64,000 nt of DNA from JARYGU01 sp033795365 (lineage in GTDB: Bacteria; Pseudomonadota; Alphaproteobacteria; Rhizobiales; Rhizobiaceae): positions 248,001 through 312,000 of the forward strand of contig JARYGU010000001.1 of NCBI GenBank assembly GCA_033795365.1, read 5' to 3'. The notes beneath the pieces are model-generated. The model searched no databases. It was not told the DNA's origin and saw nothing but the letters and a program-made list of their open reading frames with translations. Positions within the stretch are counted from its first letter, which is position 1. Each line of letters opens with the position of its first letter. The translations under genes were made by a program, and so were the position numbers. Shown here in pieces: positions 34,236 through 43,706 of this stretch.

Positions 34236-35414
34236 TCATGGAAGGCTTCCGGGCAGCCGGCCGGTATCGGCGACGCTGTCCGGAGAACTCAAAGGCTTGG
34301 TGAATTCGGTCACCATGATTCCGACCGCCTCATGCGGAAGCTCCCCCAGGATTCTCGCACGCATCTGATGCCAGCGGAGAGGACCGGCGTCGCCGAGCAT
34401 CCATACGGCCGTGATATGCGCCGCCACCGGCAAGGCCAGCCCGGCGGCCATCGCTTCGTCGGGGATATCCCAGTAGATCCCGAGGAAACCGATGCCTCCA
34501 AGAACGGCCGACGCCAGCACGATGAGGTTGGTCGTCGCCGCGGCCGAAAACCCGTGGTCCATCAGGAGGTGGTGCATATGCCGGCGATCGCCCGTCATCG
34601 GATTGCGGCCGGCATGGATACGCCTGACGATGAGACTCAAGGTCTCCACCACGGGAAAAACGACGATCCAGAGCAGCGTCAGGAAGGGGATCTGTGCAGC
34701 GCCGGCGGACAGATTGACGATCAGATAGGCGATCACCGCGCCGAGCGTGGTGCTGCCGGCATCGCCGAGAAAGACGCTGGCGCGCCCACGCCAGGGACTG
34801 CGCATGTTGAAGATGAGGAAGCCGCATATCGCCGGCAGCAGGATGGCGATGGGGACGACCAGCGAGCCGGCGCCCGTCAAGAGCGCGACGGACAGAATCC
34901 AGATCAGCGCCACCGCAGCCGCCCCGCCCGCAAGACCGTCGACACCGTCGATCATGTTCCATGCGTTCATCAAGCCGACCGAAAAGAGGACGGACACGAG
35001 CAGAAGCCCCCCCATCAGGCCGGGCATTTCCAAATCCACGGGCAAAAGAGAACCGAGCGATATGCGCGGCAATTCGGCGGCGCCGACGATGAGGATCGCC
35101 ACCAGCACCTGGGCGGCAAACCGCGTCATCGCCGGCAGTTCCATCCGGTCGTCGACGATGCCCACTCCCAGCACGACGAAAAGCGCGACCCAGAAGCTCA
35201 AACCGAATTCGAAGCCCGCGCCGGAAACAAGGGAGAAAAGCGCGAAGGTGAAGAAGATGGCTATTCCCCCGCAGAGAGGGACACTGCCGTCGTGACGTTT
35301 TCTCTGATCCGGAATGTCGATCAATGAAAGAGGCGCCGCCACCCATTTCAGAAGAACTACAAGCAAGGCGGTCGTTGCCAGACTCGCGCAGCAATTGATG
35401 GCTAAGACAGGCAC
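34236..35414 (-). CDS. WecA/MraY-family undecaprenyl-phosphate sugar-1-phosphate transferase
   Basis: The protein is 392 residues with about 11 membrane segments. Family motifs are complete: GIVDDRMELPA (cytoplasmic Asp pair), MNAWNMIDGVDGLAGG, SVFLGDAGSTTLG and GDRRHMHHLLMDHG. The start is a GTG at 35414 with GGGGGA upstream. The enzyme transfers HexNAc-1-P (probably GlcNAc-1-P) to undecaprenyl phosphate and so initiates each EPS repeat unit. It is the first gene of a five-gene operon (this gene, GT2, YdcF, Wzy, acetyltransferase). Confidence 0.93.
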   Translation of the reverse strand: MPVLAINCCASLATTALLVVLLKWVAAPLSLIDIPDQRKRHDGSVPLCGGIAIFFTFALFSLVSGAGFEFGLSFWVALFVVLGVGIVDDRMELPAMTRFAAQVLVAILIVGAAELPRISLGSLLPVDLEMPGLMGGLLLVSVLFSVGLMNAWNMIDGVDGLAGGAAAVALIWILSVALLTGAGSLVVPIAILLPAICGFLIFNMRSPWRGRASVFLGDAGSTTLGAVIAYLIVNLSAGAAQIPFLTLLWIVVFPVVETLSLIVRRIHAGRNPMTGDRRHMHHLLMDHGFSAAATTNLIVLASAVLGGIGFLGIYWDIPDEAMAAGLALPVAAHITAVWMLGDAGPLRWHQMRARILGELPHEAVGIMVTEFTKPLSSPDSVADTGRLPGSLP

Positions 35415-35796
35415 GGTTTCCCCCGAAATCCGAAGCAGGATCTGTTTCGCAAGGTGGCGGCAAATCGACTTTCAGAAATGATGGGCAGAGGTTAGCGGGC
35501 AACAGCGCGCATGAGTATTCGGGAGAAAGGCGGTATCCCCTCCTCGGTAGAAGGGATTATCCGTCACAACCGTACTACCGCATCCTCCCTTCGGACGATT
35601 CGGTATCCGTCGCATGGATCATCATGCGAAGCGGCTGCGGCGATTTCACCTCAGCTTCAGCTAAAATAACGCCGTCCCCTGTTGAAGGCCGCAAAGCGAT
35701 CTCTTAAAGGAAAACTTGATTCCTTTTATCAACTTAAAAGCAGAATCGAGCGATCATCCGGCAGGTGTCCTGCCGTGAGACAGAAAGGGGGCCGAG
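35415..35796. other. 382-base divergent intergenic region, EPS operon / siderophore receptor
   Basis: This region serves the WecA-like operon (leftward) and the siderophore receptor (rightward). It contains TCCTCGGTAGA at 35541-35551 (also at 11439-11449), a dyad AAAGGAA-N7-TTCCTTT at 35706-35726, and the IRO-like element at 35717-35731. The stretch 35695-35745 is the most AT-rich part. No gene is seen. Confidence 0.6.
35717..35731 (+). promoter_or_regulatory. Candidate RirA iron-responsive operator (IRO box)
   Basis: TGA at 35717-35719, nine bases, and TCA at 35729-35731 form the TGA-N9-TCA core described for RirA-controlled promoters in rhizobia, embedded in the dyad TTGAT-N7-ATCAA. It lies 66 bases before the receptor ATG. 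Iron repression of the receptor-permease operon is expected. Confidence 0.6.
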
Positions 35797-37932
35797 ATGG
35801 CATCTAACAGGCGGAAAACACGCTATAAATCCCATTTTGCAATGGCGCTTGCGGGGATATCCCTGCTTACGCTCGAAGGCGTGTCGCATGCCCAGACCGC
35901 TACCGGCGCCAATGCAGGGACCGGCGATTCGACCGCATTGCAGGCCGTCGTCGTCGAGGGTGGCGAAGGTGTGGGCGGCGTGGTCGAGACCGACCGATAT
36001 GTCGCGAAATCAAGTCGCACGGCGACCAAGACCGATACGCCTGTCGCCGAGACGCCGCAATCGATCTCGACGGTGAGCCAGAAGCAGCTCCAGGATATCA
36101 AGCCGCAAAACCTCGTCGAAGCGCTGCACTACACCCCCGGCGTCCGTCCGGGCCAGTATGGCGCCGAACCTCGTTTCGACGCCTTCAAGATCCGGGGCAT
36201 CGACCTCACCTATACCGGCATTTTTCGCGACGGCCTGCGCCAGATCAGCAGCCCGAACGGTCTCTTCAGGCTGGAGCCTTACGGCGTGGAAGCGATAACC
36301 GCGCTGAGAGGACCGGCCGCATCGATCTACGGCGCAAGCAGCTCGGGCGGCATCATCGACATCATCTCGAAGAGGCCGACGGCGGAAAGGCTTCGCGAGG
36401 TGGAGCTGCAATATGGCTCGTACGGCCGGGTGCAGGGCGCCTTCGATCTGTCCGGTCCGCTCAACGAGGACGAGACGCTGCTCTATCGCCTGACCGGCGT
36501 CGCGCGCGACGCGCGCAACCGGATCGAAGCCGTCAAGGACGATCGGCTGTTCATCGCGCCCGCCATCACCTGGCAACCCGACGAGGATACGAAATTCACG
36601 GTTCTCGGCGAATACATGGATTCCACGACGGGAGGAACCTGGGGCTACATCAACACCTACGGCCCGGGTGGAACCTCGACCGGCGCGACCCCGGTCTATG
36701 GCGGCGATGCCCGCTTCAACGACTTCACCCAGGAGCAGTGGCGCATCGGATACGAACTGGAGCATGCGCTGACCGATTCGGTCACGCTCCATCACAAGCT
36801 GCGTTATTCCGACCTTTCCATGCGGCAGGAGTGGGTCTTCGAGAATTTTCCCGGCATCGGCTACGAAGACAACCGCGGCCTTGCCACCGATACCTACCTG
36901 GAAAGCGAATTCGAGACCGGAGCACTCGCGCATCGGCTTATCACCGGTATCGACTACAGCTACATGAAATACACCGCGCGCCAGGGCAGCGGCCCGGACC
37001 TCTTCACAGACGACTATACCTATGTGCCGGAGATCACCTATTTCGAAGAGCAGAAGCAGCGATCCGTCGGGATCTACGCCCAGGACCAGATCGAGTTCGA
37101 CGCGTGGCGGCTGACCGCCGGCATCCGCCACGACTGGCACGACAGCGACTATACGCCGGGTGGCGTCAGCTACTCGCGCGATGATAGCGAAACCACGGGC
37201 CGCGTCGCGCTGGGCTATGTCACGCCGTGGAACGTCATGCCCTATATCAGCTACGGCACCTCGTTCGTCGCGAATCCGGGCGTGATCCAGGTGACCGGCG
37301 GCGTTCCGCAGCAGGCCAATCCGACATTGGGCAAGCAGATCGAAGCCGGCGTGAAATATCAGTTGCCGGATCACAACGCCATGATCACCGCTTCGGTATT
37401 CCAGATCGATCAGGAGAATGCGACCGTCTACGAAACCTCGTCCGGCGTGAACCTGCTGCGCCAACTCGATCTCAAGTCCCGCGGCATCGAGATCGAGGCA
37501 ACGGCGTCGCTCGACAACGGGTTGAGCTTGATCGCGTCCTATTCCTACAACGACGTCGAGATCACGAAGCTCACGCCCGAAACCGTCGGCAAGACGCTCA
37601 ATTCGTCGCCCTATCACATGTTCTCGGTCTGGGCCGACTATGAGGTCCAGAGCGGTGCGCTCGAAGGCCTCGGCATCGGCGCGGGGCTGCGCTATGTCGG
37701 CTCCAGCTTCGGCGACAACGTCCACACGCCGGTCCTCGACAACAAGGCGCGCACCTTCGTCGACGCTTCGCTGCGCTACGACCTCGGCGTGCTGAACCCC
37801 TCCTTTGAAGGCGTTCGCGTCCAGCTCAATGCGACCAATCTCCTCGATGAGGTCAAGCAGGTCTGCACGAGCGGCTTCTGCTACTTCGACGAAGGCCGCA
37901 AGGTCGTCGCCAGCATGCGGTATCGCTTCTGA
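35797..37932 (+). CDS. TonB-dependent siderophore receptor
   Basis: The protein is 711 residues. A signal peptide ends at SHAQ; a plug domain (about 75-185) has ETPQSISTVSQKQLQDIKPQNL, YTPGVRPGQYG, FKIRGIDLTYTGIFRDGLRQ and ALRGPAASIYGASSSGGIIDIISKRP; a 22-strand barrel ends in the C-terminal RYRF. This is the FhuA/FoxA/RhtA group of ferric-siderophore receptors. The stop overlaps the permease start (TGATG). Periplasmic binding proteins and TonB/ExbBD must be supplied elsewhere. Confidence 0.94.
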   Translation: MASNRRKTRYKSHFAMALAGISLLTLEGVSHAQTATGANAGTGDSTALQAVVVEGGEGVGGVVETDRYVAKSSRTATKTDTPVAETPQSISTVSQKQLQDIKPQNLVEALHYTPGVRPGQYGAEPRFDAFKIRGIDLTYTGIFRDGLRQISSPNGLFRLEPYGVEAITALRGPAASIYGASSSGGIIDIISKRPTAERLREVELQYGSYGRVQGAFDLSGPLNEDETLLYRLTGVARDARNRIEAVKDDRLFIAPAITWQPDEDTKFTVLGEYMDSTTGGTWGYINTYGPGGTSTGATPVYGGDARFNDFTQEQWRIGYELEHALTDSVTLHHKLRYSDLSMRQEWVFENFPGIGYEDNRGLATDTYLESEFETGALAHRLITGIDYSYMKYTARQGSGPDLFTDDYTYVPEITYFEEQKQRSVGIYAQDQIEFDAWRLTAGIRHDWHDSDYTPGGVSYSRDDSETTGRVALGYVTPWNVMPYISYGTSFVANPGVIQVTGGVPQQANPTLGKQIEAGVKYQLPDHNAMITASVFQIDQENATVYETSSGVNLLRQLDLKSRGIEIEATASLDNGLSLIASYSYNDVEITKLTPETVGKTLNSSPYHMFSVWADYEVQSGALEGLGIGAGLRYVGSSFGDNVHTPVLDNKARTFVDASLRYDLGVLNPSFEGVRVQLNATNLLDEVKQVCTSGFCYFDEGRKVVASMRYRF

Positions 37933-39185
37933 TGGAACGGATTGAAGCACAATCATCGGCCGTCTCGCCGCTCGCGGTCTTTTTCGCAGTCGGCGGACTT
38001 TATGTGGCGCAAAGCGTGATCGGCGGGCTGACGATGCTCGGCCTGCCGGCGGTGCTGCGCGCGCAGGGGCTGCCACTCGACCAGATCGGGCTCCTGTATC
38101 TGACGATACTTCCATGGGCGGCAAAGTTTCTCTGGTCGCCCGCGGTCGAGCGATACAGGCTGCCCGCCATCGGCAGAAATCGCTCGCGCACGATCGTTTT
38201 AGCGGGCGGCGCGCTTTGCGCCGCCGGCATCGTCGCCATCGGGCTGACGGGTCCCTCGCCTCTTCTGCCTGTTCTGCTTTGCCTGATCTTCATCGCCTTC
38301 GTGACGTCCACGGTCGACATCGCCTGCGACGGCTATGCCGTCGAGACGCTCGCGAAGAAACACCACGGATGGGGAAATGCGGCTCAGGTCGGCGGCGCCT
38401 ATCTCGGCTCGGCGATCGGGGCCGGGCTCTTCCTCGTTCTCGTCGAACGCATCGGATGGATGCAGGCCGCCTTCACGATGGCCGGGATTCTACTCCTTCT
38501 CGGCATCCCCTTCGCATTCGGTCCCGCCTCTCGCGCGACCGTCGAGACACGCAGCCACACCCCGTCACTGCGGGCAGCGCTCCGGCGGCCGGAAATCAGG
38601 AAGGGACTGCTGATCGCGGCGATCTATGTGGCCGCTCAGAAATGGGGCCTTTCCATGCTGGGTCCGTTCCTCATCGACTACGGCTTCGATCTCGCGACCA
38701 TCGGCGTGTTGAACGGGTTCGGCAGCATGTTCGTCGGCCTCGGCGGCGCGCTTCTCGGCGGTGCGCTGGTGCGGCTGTGGGGCGCGAATTTCGTACTGAC
38801 CACCGCGATCCTGCTTCAGACCGCAATGCTGCTCTTGTTCGCCGTCTTCGATTTCGAAGGCGATATCTCGAAGGCGATCGTGATCCCCGTCGCGATAGCG
38901 AGTTCATCGGGCATCATGGCCCTCGGCTTCGTAGCCCTCTATTCGCAGTTCATGGGCTGGTCGGATCCCAAGCAGGCGGGCGTGGATTTCACCCTCTTCC
39001 AATGCATGGACGGTCTCGTCAGCATGGCGGGCGGGCTCGGTGCCGGCTGGATCGCCGAACGCCTCGGCTACACCTTTTTCTTCACGCTGGCGGCCGGAAT
39101 ATGTTTCGCCGCCGCACCGGCGATTTTCGTGCTGATGCGCCGGGGTCGAGCGGCCGAGCCGGCCTTCGACGGCTCGGCGGGATGA
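37932..39185 (+). CDS. RhtX/FptX-type siderophore permease (MFS)
   Basis: The protein is 417 residues with 12 membrane segments. The N-terminus LYVAQSVIGGLTMLGLPAVLRAQGLPLDQIGLLYLTILPWAAKFLWSP-type sequence and the VTSTVDIACDGYAVE block match single-subunit siderophore permeases RhtX (rhizobactin 1021) and FptX (pyochelin). Translational coupling with the receptor supports import of the ferric siderophore over the inner membrane by this protein rather than by an ABC system. The siderophore identity is not determinable. Confidence 0.88.
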   Translation: MERIEAQSSAVSPLAVFFAVGGLYVAQSVIGGLTMLGLPAVLRAQGLPLDQIGLLYLTILPWAAKFLWSPAVERYRLPAIGRNRSRTIVLAGGALCAAGIVAIGLTGPSPLLPVLLCLIFIAFVTSTVDIACDGYAVETLAKKHHGWGNAAQVGGAYLGSAIGAGLFLVLVERIGWMQAAFTMAGILLLLGIPFAFGPASRATVETRSHTPSLRAALRRPEIRKGLLIAAIYVAAQKWGLSMLGPFLIDYGFDLATIGVLNGFGSMFVGLGGALLGGALVRLWGANFVLTTAILLQTAMLLLFAVFDFEGDISKAIVIPVAIASSSGIMALGFVALYSQFMGWSDPKQAGVDFTLFQCMDGLVSMAGGLGAGWIAERLGYTFFFTLAAGICFAAAPAIFVLMRRGRAAEPAFDGSAG

Positions 39186-39193
39186 CAAGGAGC

Positions 39194-39213
39194 GCGGCGC
39201 TCCCGGGCGCCGC
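39194..39213. terminator. Hairpin between convergent genes
   Basis: GCGGCGC at 39194-39200 pairs with 39207-39213 across a 6-base loop, between the permease stop and the convergent response-regulator stop. It lacks a clear T-tract. Confidence 0.45.
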
Positions 39214-39239
39214 TCTCGAACCGGGACGGGAGGATTGCT

Positions 39240-40163
39240 TCAGTCGACCTCATGCAGGACATGCGCGGCCTTGACGGCTGCGGACGCGCGGTTCTCGACA
39301 CCGAGCTTCACATAGATCTGCTCGAGATGCTTGGTGACGGTCCTGGCGCTCAGCCCGAGGATCTCGCCGATATCGCGATTGGATTTTCCCTTCGCGATCC
39401 AGAGCAGGACTTCGGATTCGCGCTGCGTGACCCCGAAATGCTGGCGCAGTATCTCGTCGTCGGCGAGCTTGTTTTCCGCCGTCAGGCGGAAGAGATATTC
39501 GTCGGCGCCGATCGCCCCGAGAAAGGAGAGCTGAAGGCTCGACTGCCCCGTCTGCCTGATGGCGAACGTGCCGTCCCTTCCCGACGATGCCGTACGCGTT
39601 TTCATCCAGCGCGCGATATGGACGCTGATCGCCTCCATTCCCTCGTCGCTTCCCGTCGCGGCATTGACGAGCCGCGTCGCCTGAGGCGTCGACCAGCGGA
39701 TCCGGCCATCGCCGCGCACGGCGAGAAGATGCCGGCCGGCGGCATCGAGCGCGACCCTGGCACTCTGGGCGGACCGGGCATTCGTCAGATGCACGCGGAT
39801 GCGGGCGCGCAGTTCGTCGATATTGATCGGCTTCGTCAGATAGTCGACGCCGCCGGCCTCGAGTGCGCGCACGACGTGTTCGGTCTCCGTCAGACCGGTC
39901 ATGAAGACCACCGGCACCTGACTGACCGAAGGGTTCGCCTTCAACCGGAGGCAGGTCTCGAAACCGTCCATTCCCGGCATCACCGCATCGAGAAGGATGA
40001 TATCCGGCGTAATGCGATCGACGATGTTGAGCGCGGATGCCCCGGAGGTGGCGATGAGCACCGAAAAACCGGACTGCTCCAGCGCCTCGGTCAGGAATCC
40101 GAGGGCTTCGGGGGAATCGTCCACCAGGAGGACGATGTCACGCGGGTTCGCCGCCTCACTCAT
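39240..40163 (-). CDS. Response regulator with LuxR-type output domain
   Basis: The protein is 307 residues. A complete receiver (about 9-125) has VDDSPEA, Asp59 in IILLDAVMPGMDG, and Lys in DYLTKP. A middle region (about 135-235) is unassigned and may be a sensor-like domain. The LuxR helix-turn-helix (about 240-300) has LGLSARTVTKHLEQIYVKLG. Its start overlaps the stop of the permease-kinase gene by four bases (ATGA), so it is the cognate partner. With the divergent urt genes it probably controls urea or purine nitrogen use. Confidence 0.9.
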   Translation of the reverse strand: MSEAANPRDIVLLVDDSPEALGFLTEALEQSGFSVLIATSGASALNIVDRITPDIILLDAVMPGMDGFETCLRLKANPSVSQVPVVFMTGLTETEHVVRALEAGGVDYLTKPINIDELRARIRVHLTNARSAQSARVALDAAGRHLLAVRGDGRIRWSTPQATRLVNAATGSDEGMEAISVHIARWMKTRTASSGRDGTFAIRQTGQSSLQLSFLGAIGADEYLFRLTAENKLADDEILRQHFGVTQRESEVLLWIAKGKSNRDIGEILGLSARTVTKHLEQIYVKLGVENRASAAVKAAHVLHEVD

Positions 40164-43100
40164 GACCGTCCATCCTCTCTCCGCTCCTTCAGGAAATTAT
40201 CGTAGCCGGCGAGGTCGAAGGCCTGCACATAGGATCGCACCGCATCGGCGAACGGACGATGTTCGGCCCTGCGCGCGATTTCATCGAGCTTTGCTTCTAT
40301 GCCCTTGACGTAGCCGATTTCCCCGAGGCGGATCAGTTCTTCGACATGTCCCTCGCCCGGCATCACGATCCGGTCGGGCAATATGTCCGCCTTTTTCCCG
40401 GCCTCGTCCTCATACACCCATTCAAGGCCCATATGGATCGCGAGCTTGTCGGTCAGCTGGCGCAGATCGAAGGGTTTCGCCAGCGTATCGCTATGGCCGC
40501 CGTCGACGCCGCCCGCAGTTCCATCGCCGATATTCGCCGAAAGCATGACGATCGGCGCCGGCTGGCCCGAGCCTCTCAGCCGCTCCACGAGCTCCCAGCC
40601 GTTCATTCCCGGCATGGAGATGTCGACAAGGAAGAGGTCCGGCCGAACACCTTCGACGAGCGTCATGCATTCCGCCCCGCTTGCCGCCTCCAGCACCGTG
40701 AAATCCATCGGCACCAGCACTTCGCGCATAAGATCGCGGTGGTCCTCGTTGTCATCCACGACGACGATGGTGCGACGCGCTCCCTTGTAGGTGCCGATCG
40801 AACGGACCGGGTTCTTCAGCGCCGCCGGCCGGTCGATCGCGGAGAGCATGAGCCGTATCCGGAACGTCGTGCCCTTGTCCTTTTCGCTCGTCACGGAAAT
40901 CTCGCCGCCGAGCGTCTGGGTGAGGAGGCGCGTGATGGTGAGGCCGAGACCCAGCCCCGGCATGCGCCCGACATGCTCCGCCTCACCGCGCTGGAACGGC
41001 TCGAAGATGCGCGGCAGGTCCCTTTCGGAAATTCCGCGCCCGGAATCCTCGACCGTGAACGTCGCGACCTGGCTGCGATAGGCGACGTCGAAGCGGATGC
41101 GGCCGCTATCGGTGAACTTCATCGCATTCGACAGGAGATTGACCAGGATCTGGCGAAGACGCTTGTCGTCGGCACGCACATACTGGGGCAGCGAGCCTGC
41201 ACGGTTGTGCTCGAAGGCGAGCCCCTTGGCCTGCGCCTGCGGGCGGAACATGTCGATGATCTGATCCAGAAAGTCGTGGATATTGATCTCGTTTGAATAG
41301 ACCTGCAGCTTTCCGGCCTCGATCTTGGAAATGTCGAGCAGCCCGTCTATCAGACCTGAGAGATGTTCGGCGCTGCGCTTGATCACCTTGATCGCGCCCT
41401 GGCGGGCGGGCGGGATCGTCTCGTCGCGTTCGAGGATCTGTGCATAGCCGAGCACGGCGTTCAGCGGCGTGCGCAGCTCGTGGCTCAAGCCCACGACATA
41501 GCGGCTCTTGGCCCGATTGGCCGCCTCCGCCGTTTCCTTGGCTTCCTGCAGGGCGGCATCGGTCTTCTTGTGTGCCGCGATCTCCTTCAGAAGCAGGGTG
41601 TTCTGGCGGGAGGATTCCTCCTCGGCCACCACGCGGCTGTCATGGGCGAGCACGTAGAACCAGCAGACGACCCCGGCCACGACCGCGAAGACGAAGAAGA
41701 CGATCGCGACCGTACGATCGACCACCACGGCGGTCTCCGGCGACGCGCCGCCCGCCTGGTGGGCGATCATTGCAAGAATGACGCCGATGCCGGTGATCGA
41801 GAGTACGGCGGAAATCGCGTAGCGGCCGAGCCGGCTGGAGAGCTTCGCCACGATCGCATCGGACAGAAAGGTCTTCGCCATGACCGCGACCTGCGCGTTG
41901 AAGCGCGCCTTGGGCTTGCACATGTCATGGCAACGGCTGTCCAGCGAACAGCAGAGGGAACAGATCGGCGCCGCATAGGCCGGGCACCAGGCCATGTCTT
42001 CCGGCTCGAACGGATGTTCGCAGATCGAGCAGGTTATGCTGGACTGCGTCTGCCAGCTCTTGCGGGGCTTTCGAGCAAGGTAATATCGGCCGTCCGTCCA
42101 CCAGGCGATCGCCGGAGAGGCGATGAAGGCGACGACCAGCGCGATATAGGGCGCCAGCGAGGCGGCGATGTCGCCGAAGGTTCCGAAATGCGCCGTCAGC
42201 GCGATCACGGTCGATGCCGCCATCGCACCGAGGCCGACCGGATTCAGATCGTAGAGATGGGCCCGCTTGAACTCGATCCCGGGAGGAGAGAGGCCGAGCG
42301 GCTTGTTGACGAAGAGATCGGCCGAAATGGTGCAGAGCCATGCCATGGCGATGATCGAGAAGATGCCGAGGGTCTCCTCCAGCAGCCGGTAGATGCCGAG
42401 TTCCATCAGCAGGAGCGCGATCCCGACATTGAAGACCAGCCAGACCACGCGGCCCGGATGCGAATGAGTGAGCCGCGAAAAGAAGTTCGACCAGGCAAGC
42501 GAACCCGCATAGGCGTTCATGACGTTGATCTTGAGCTGCGAGACCACCACGAAGGCCGCCATCAGGATCAGCGTCATCGTCTCGGACGGGATCATGTAGC
42601 CGAACGCCGTATAGTACATCTGCGCGGGATCGGCCGCACGCGTCGAGGGGACGCCGCTGCTGAGAACCAGAACCACGAGAAAGGAACCCGCAAGAAGCTT
42701 CGGTGCGCCGACGATGACCCATCCGGGTCCGGCGAGAAAGACGGCGATGCGATGGCTGAGCTTGCGCTGCCCGTTCGGCGGCAGGAAGCGCAGGAAGTCC
42801 ACCTGCTCGCCGATCTGCGCCATCAGCGCGAAGATGACGGCGGAAGCCGCACCGAATTCGACGAGGTCGAAGGGCGCGATCGTTCCCGGCGGACCGGACG
42901 CGTGGTGGATGCCGGAATAGGCGAGCCAGAGGTCGATCTTCTGCCAGTCCGCAAAAGCGATGAAAATGAAGGGCAGGATGTTGAGGACGATCCAGAATGG
43001 CTGGGTGATAAGCTGGAACCGGCTGATGAGACGTACGCCGTGCGTCACGAGCGGAATGACGACGACGGCGCTGATGATGTAACCGATCCATAGCGGAATG

Positions 43101-43537
43101 CCGAGGGCAAGTTCGAGCGCACCCGACATGATCGACGCCTCGATGGCGAAGAGGATGAAGGTGAAGCTCGCATAGATCAGCGACGTCAATGTCGAGCCTA
43201 TATAGCCGAAGCTCGCACCGCGCGTCAGAAGATCGATATCCACGCCGTGGCGGATGGCATAGCGGCTGATCGGAAGGCCGACGGTAAGGATCATCACGCT
43301 TGCGACGAGAATGGCGAAGATCGCATTCGTCGTCCCGTAGGACATCGTGATCGCCCCGCCGATCGCCTCCAGCGCCAGGAAGGAGATCGCGCCGATCGCC
43401 GTCTGCGAAATGCGCTCGGAGGAAAAGCGCCGTGCACTCTTGGCCGTGAAACGCAGCGCATAATCTTCGAGCGTCTGGTTGGCGACCCAGCGATTGTATT
43501 CGCGGCGGATCGGAATGATTCGCTGGCGTGCGGCCAT
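40160..43537 (-). CDS. Hybrid histidine kinase fused to an NCS1 permease-like domain
   Basis: The protein is 1125 residues. Residues 1-485 resemble NCS1 purine/cytosine permeases, with about 12 membrane segments (YALRFTAKSARRFSSERI, ALEAIGGAITMSYGTTNAI, LLTRGASFGYIG). Residues 503-540 hold eight Cys (503, 506, 518, 526, 529, 530, 536, 540). Two further membrane segments lie at 573-592 and 608-630. Then come HisKA with His686 (GLSHELRTP), HATPase (NLLSNAMKF, DSGRGIS, GLGLGLTI), a receiver with Asp972 (FLVDISMPGMNG), and a helical tail. GGGGA precedes the ATG. It is divergent from urtA, suggesting a transporter-derived sensor of a purine- or urea-related nitrogen compound. Confidence 0.88.
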   Translation of the reverse strand: MAARQRIIPIRREYNRWVANQTLEDYALRFTAKSARRFSSERISQTAIGAISFLALEAIGGAITMSYGTTNAIFAILVASVMILTVGLPISRYAIRHGVDIDLLTRGASFGYIGSTLTSLIYASFTFILFAIEASIMSGALELALGIPLWIGYIISAVVVIPLVTHGVRLISRFQLITQPFWIVLNILPFIFIAFADWQKIDLWLAYSGIHHASGPPGTIAPFDLVEFGAASAVIFALMAQIGEQVDFLRFLPPNGQRKLSHRIAVFLAGPGWVIVGAPKLLAGSFLVVLVLSSGVPSTRAADPAQMYYTAFGYMIPSETMTLILMAAFVVVSQLKINVMNAYAGSLAWSNFFSRLTHSHPGRVVWLVFNVGIALLLMELGIYRLLEETLGIFSIIAMAWLCTISADLFVNKPLGLSPPGIEFKRAHLYDLNPVGLGAMAASTVIALTAHFGTFGDIAASLAPYIALVVAFIASPAIAWWTDGRYYLARKPRKSWQTQSSITCSICEHPFEPEDMAWCPAYAAPICSLCCSLDSRCHDMCKPKARFNAQVAVMAKTFLSDAIVAKLSSRLGRYAISAVLSITGIGVILAMIAHQAGGASPETAVVVDRTVAIVFFVFAVVAGVVCWFYVLAHDSRVVAEEESSRQNTLLLKEIAAHKKTDAALQEAKETAEAANRAKSRYVVGLSHELRTPLNAVLGYAQILERDETIPPARQGAIKVIKRSAEHLSGLIDGLLDISKIEAGKLQVYSNEINIHDFLDQIIDMFRPQAQAKGLAFEHNRAGSLPQYVRADDKRLRQILVNLLSNAMKFTDSGRIRFDVAYRSQVATFTVEDSGRGISERDLPRIFEPFQRGEAEHVGRMPGLGLGLTITRLLTQTLGGEISVTSEKDKGTTFRIRLMLSAIDRPAALKNPVRSIGTYKGARRTIVVVDDNEDHRDLMREVLVPMDFTVLEAASGAECMTLVEGVRPDLFLVDISMPGMNGWELVERLRGSGQPAPIVMLSANIGDGTAGGVDGGHSDTLAKPFDLRQLTDKLAIHMGLEWVYEDEAGKKADILPDRIVMPGEGHVEELIRLGEIGYVKGIEAKLDEIARRAEHRPFADAVRSYVQAFDLAGYDNFLKERREDGRS

Positions 43538-43706
43538 GTTGTCCCCGGCGTCGATCTCGGACCTGGCGGCCCGTCACGATTTCGTAACACATAAGCGCGG
43601 CCGGCGAAATTGCTGCAGTGCGGCGCATGCTTCTTCCTTCTCCCCGGCGCCTACGCAAAACGACGTATGTGCACCGCAGCGCGACTGTCGGATGATCTCT
43701 CAAGCA

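Noticed and set aside
36010..38124. A 704-residue minus-strand reading frame opposite the TonB receptor
   Set aside because: The receptor on the plus strand has a complete signal peptide, plug and barrel; the antisense frame has no domain and no ribosome site.
40160..43537. An HPt domain at the C-terminus of the hybrid kinase
   Set aside because: Residues 1060-1125 are helical but lack the HxxK-G signature with an exposed His. Phosphotransfer probably goes straight to the response regulator or needs a separate HPt.
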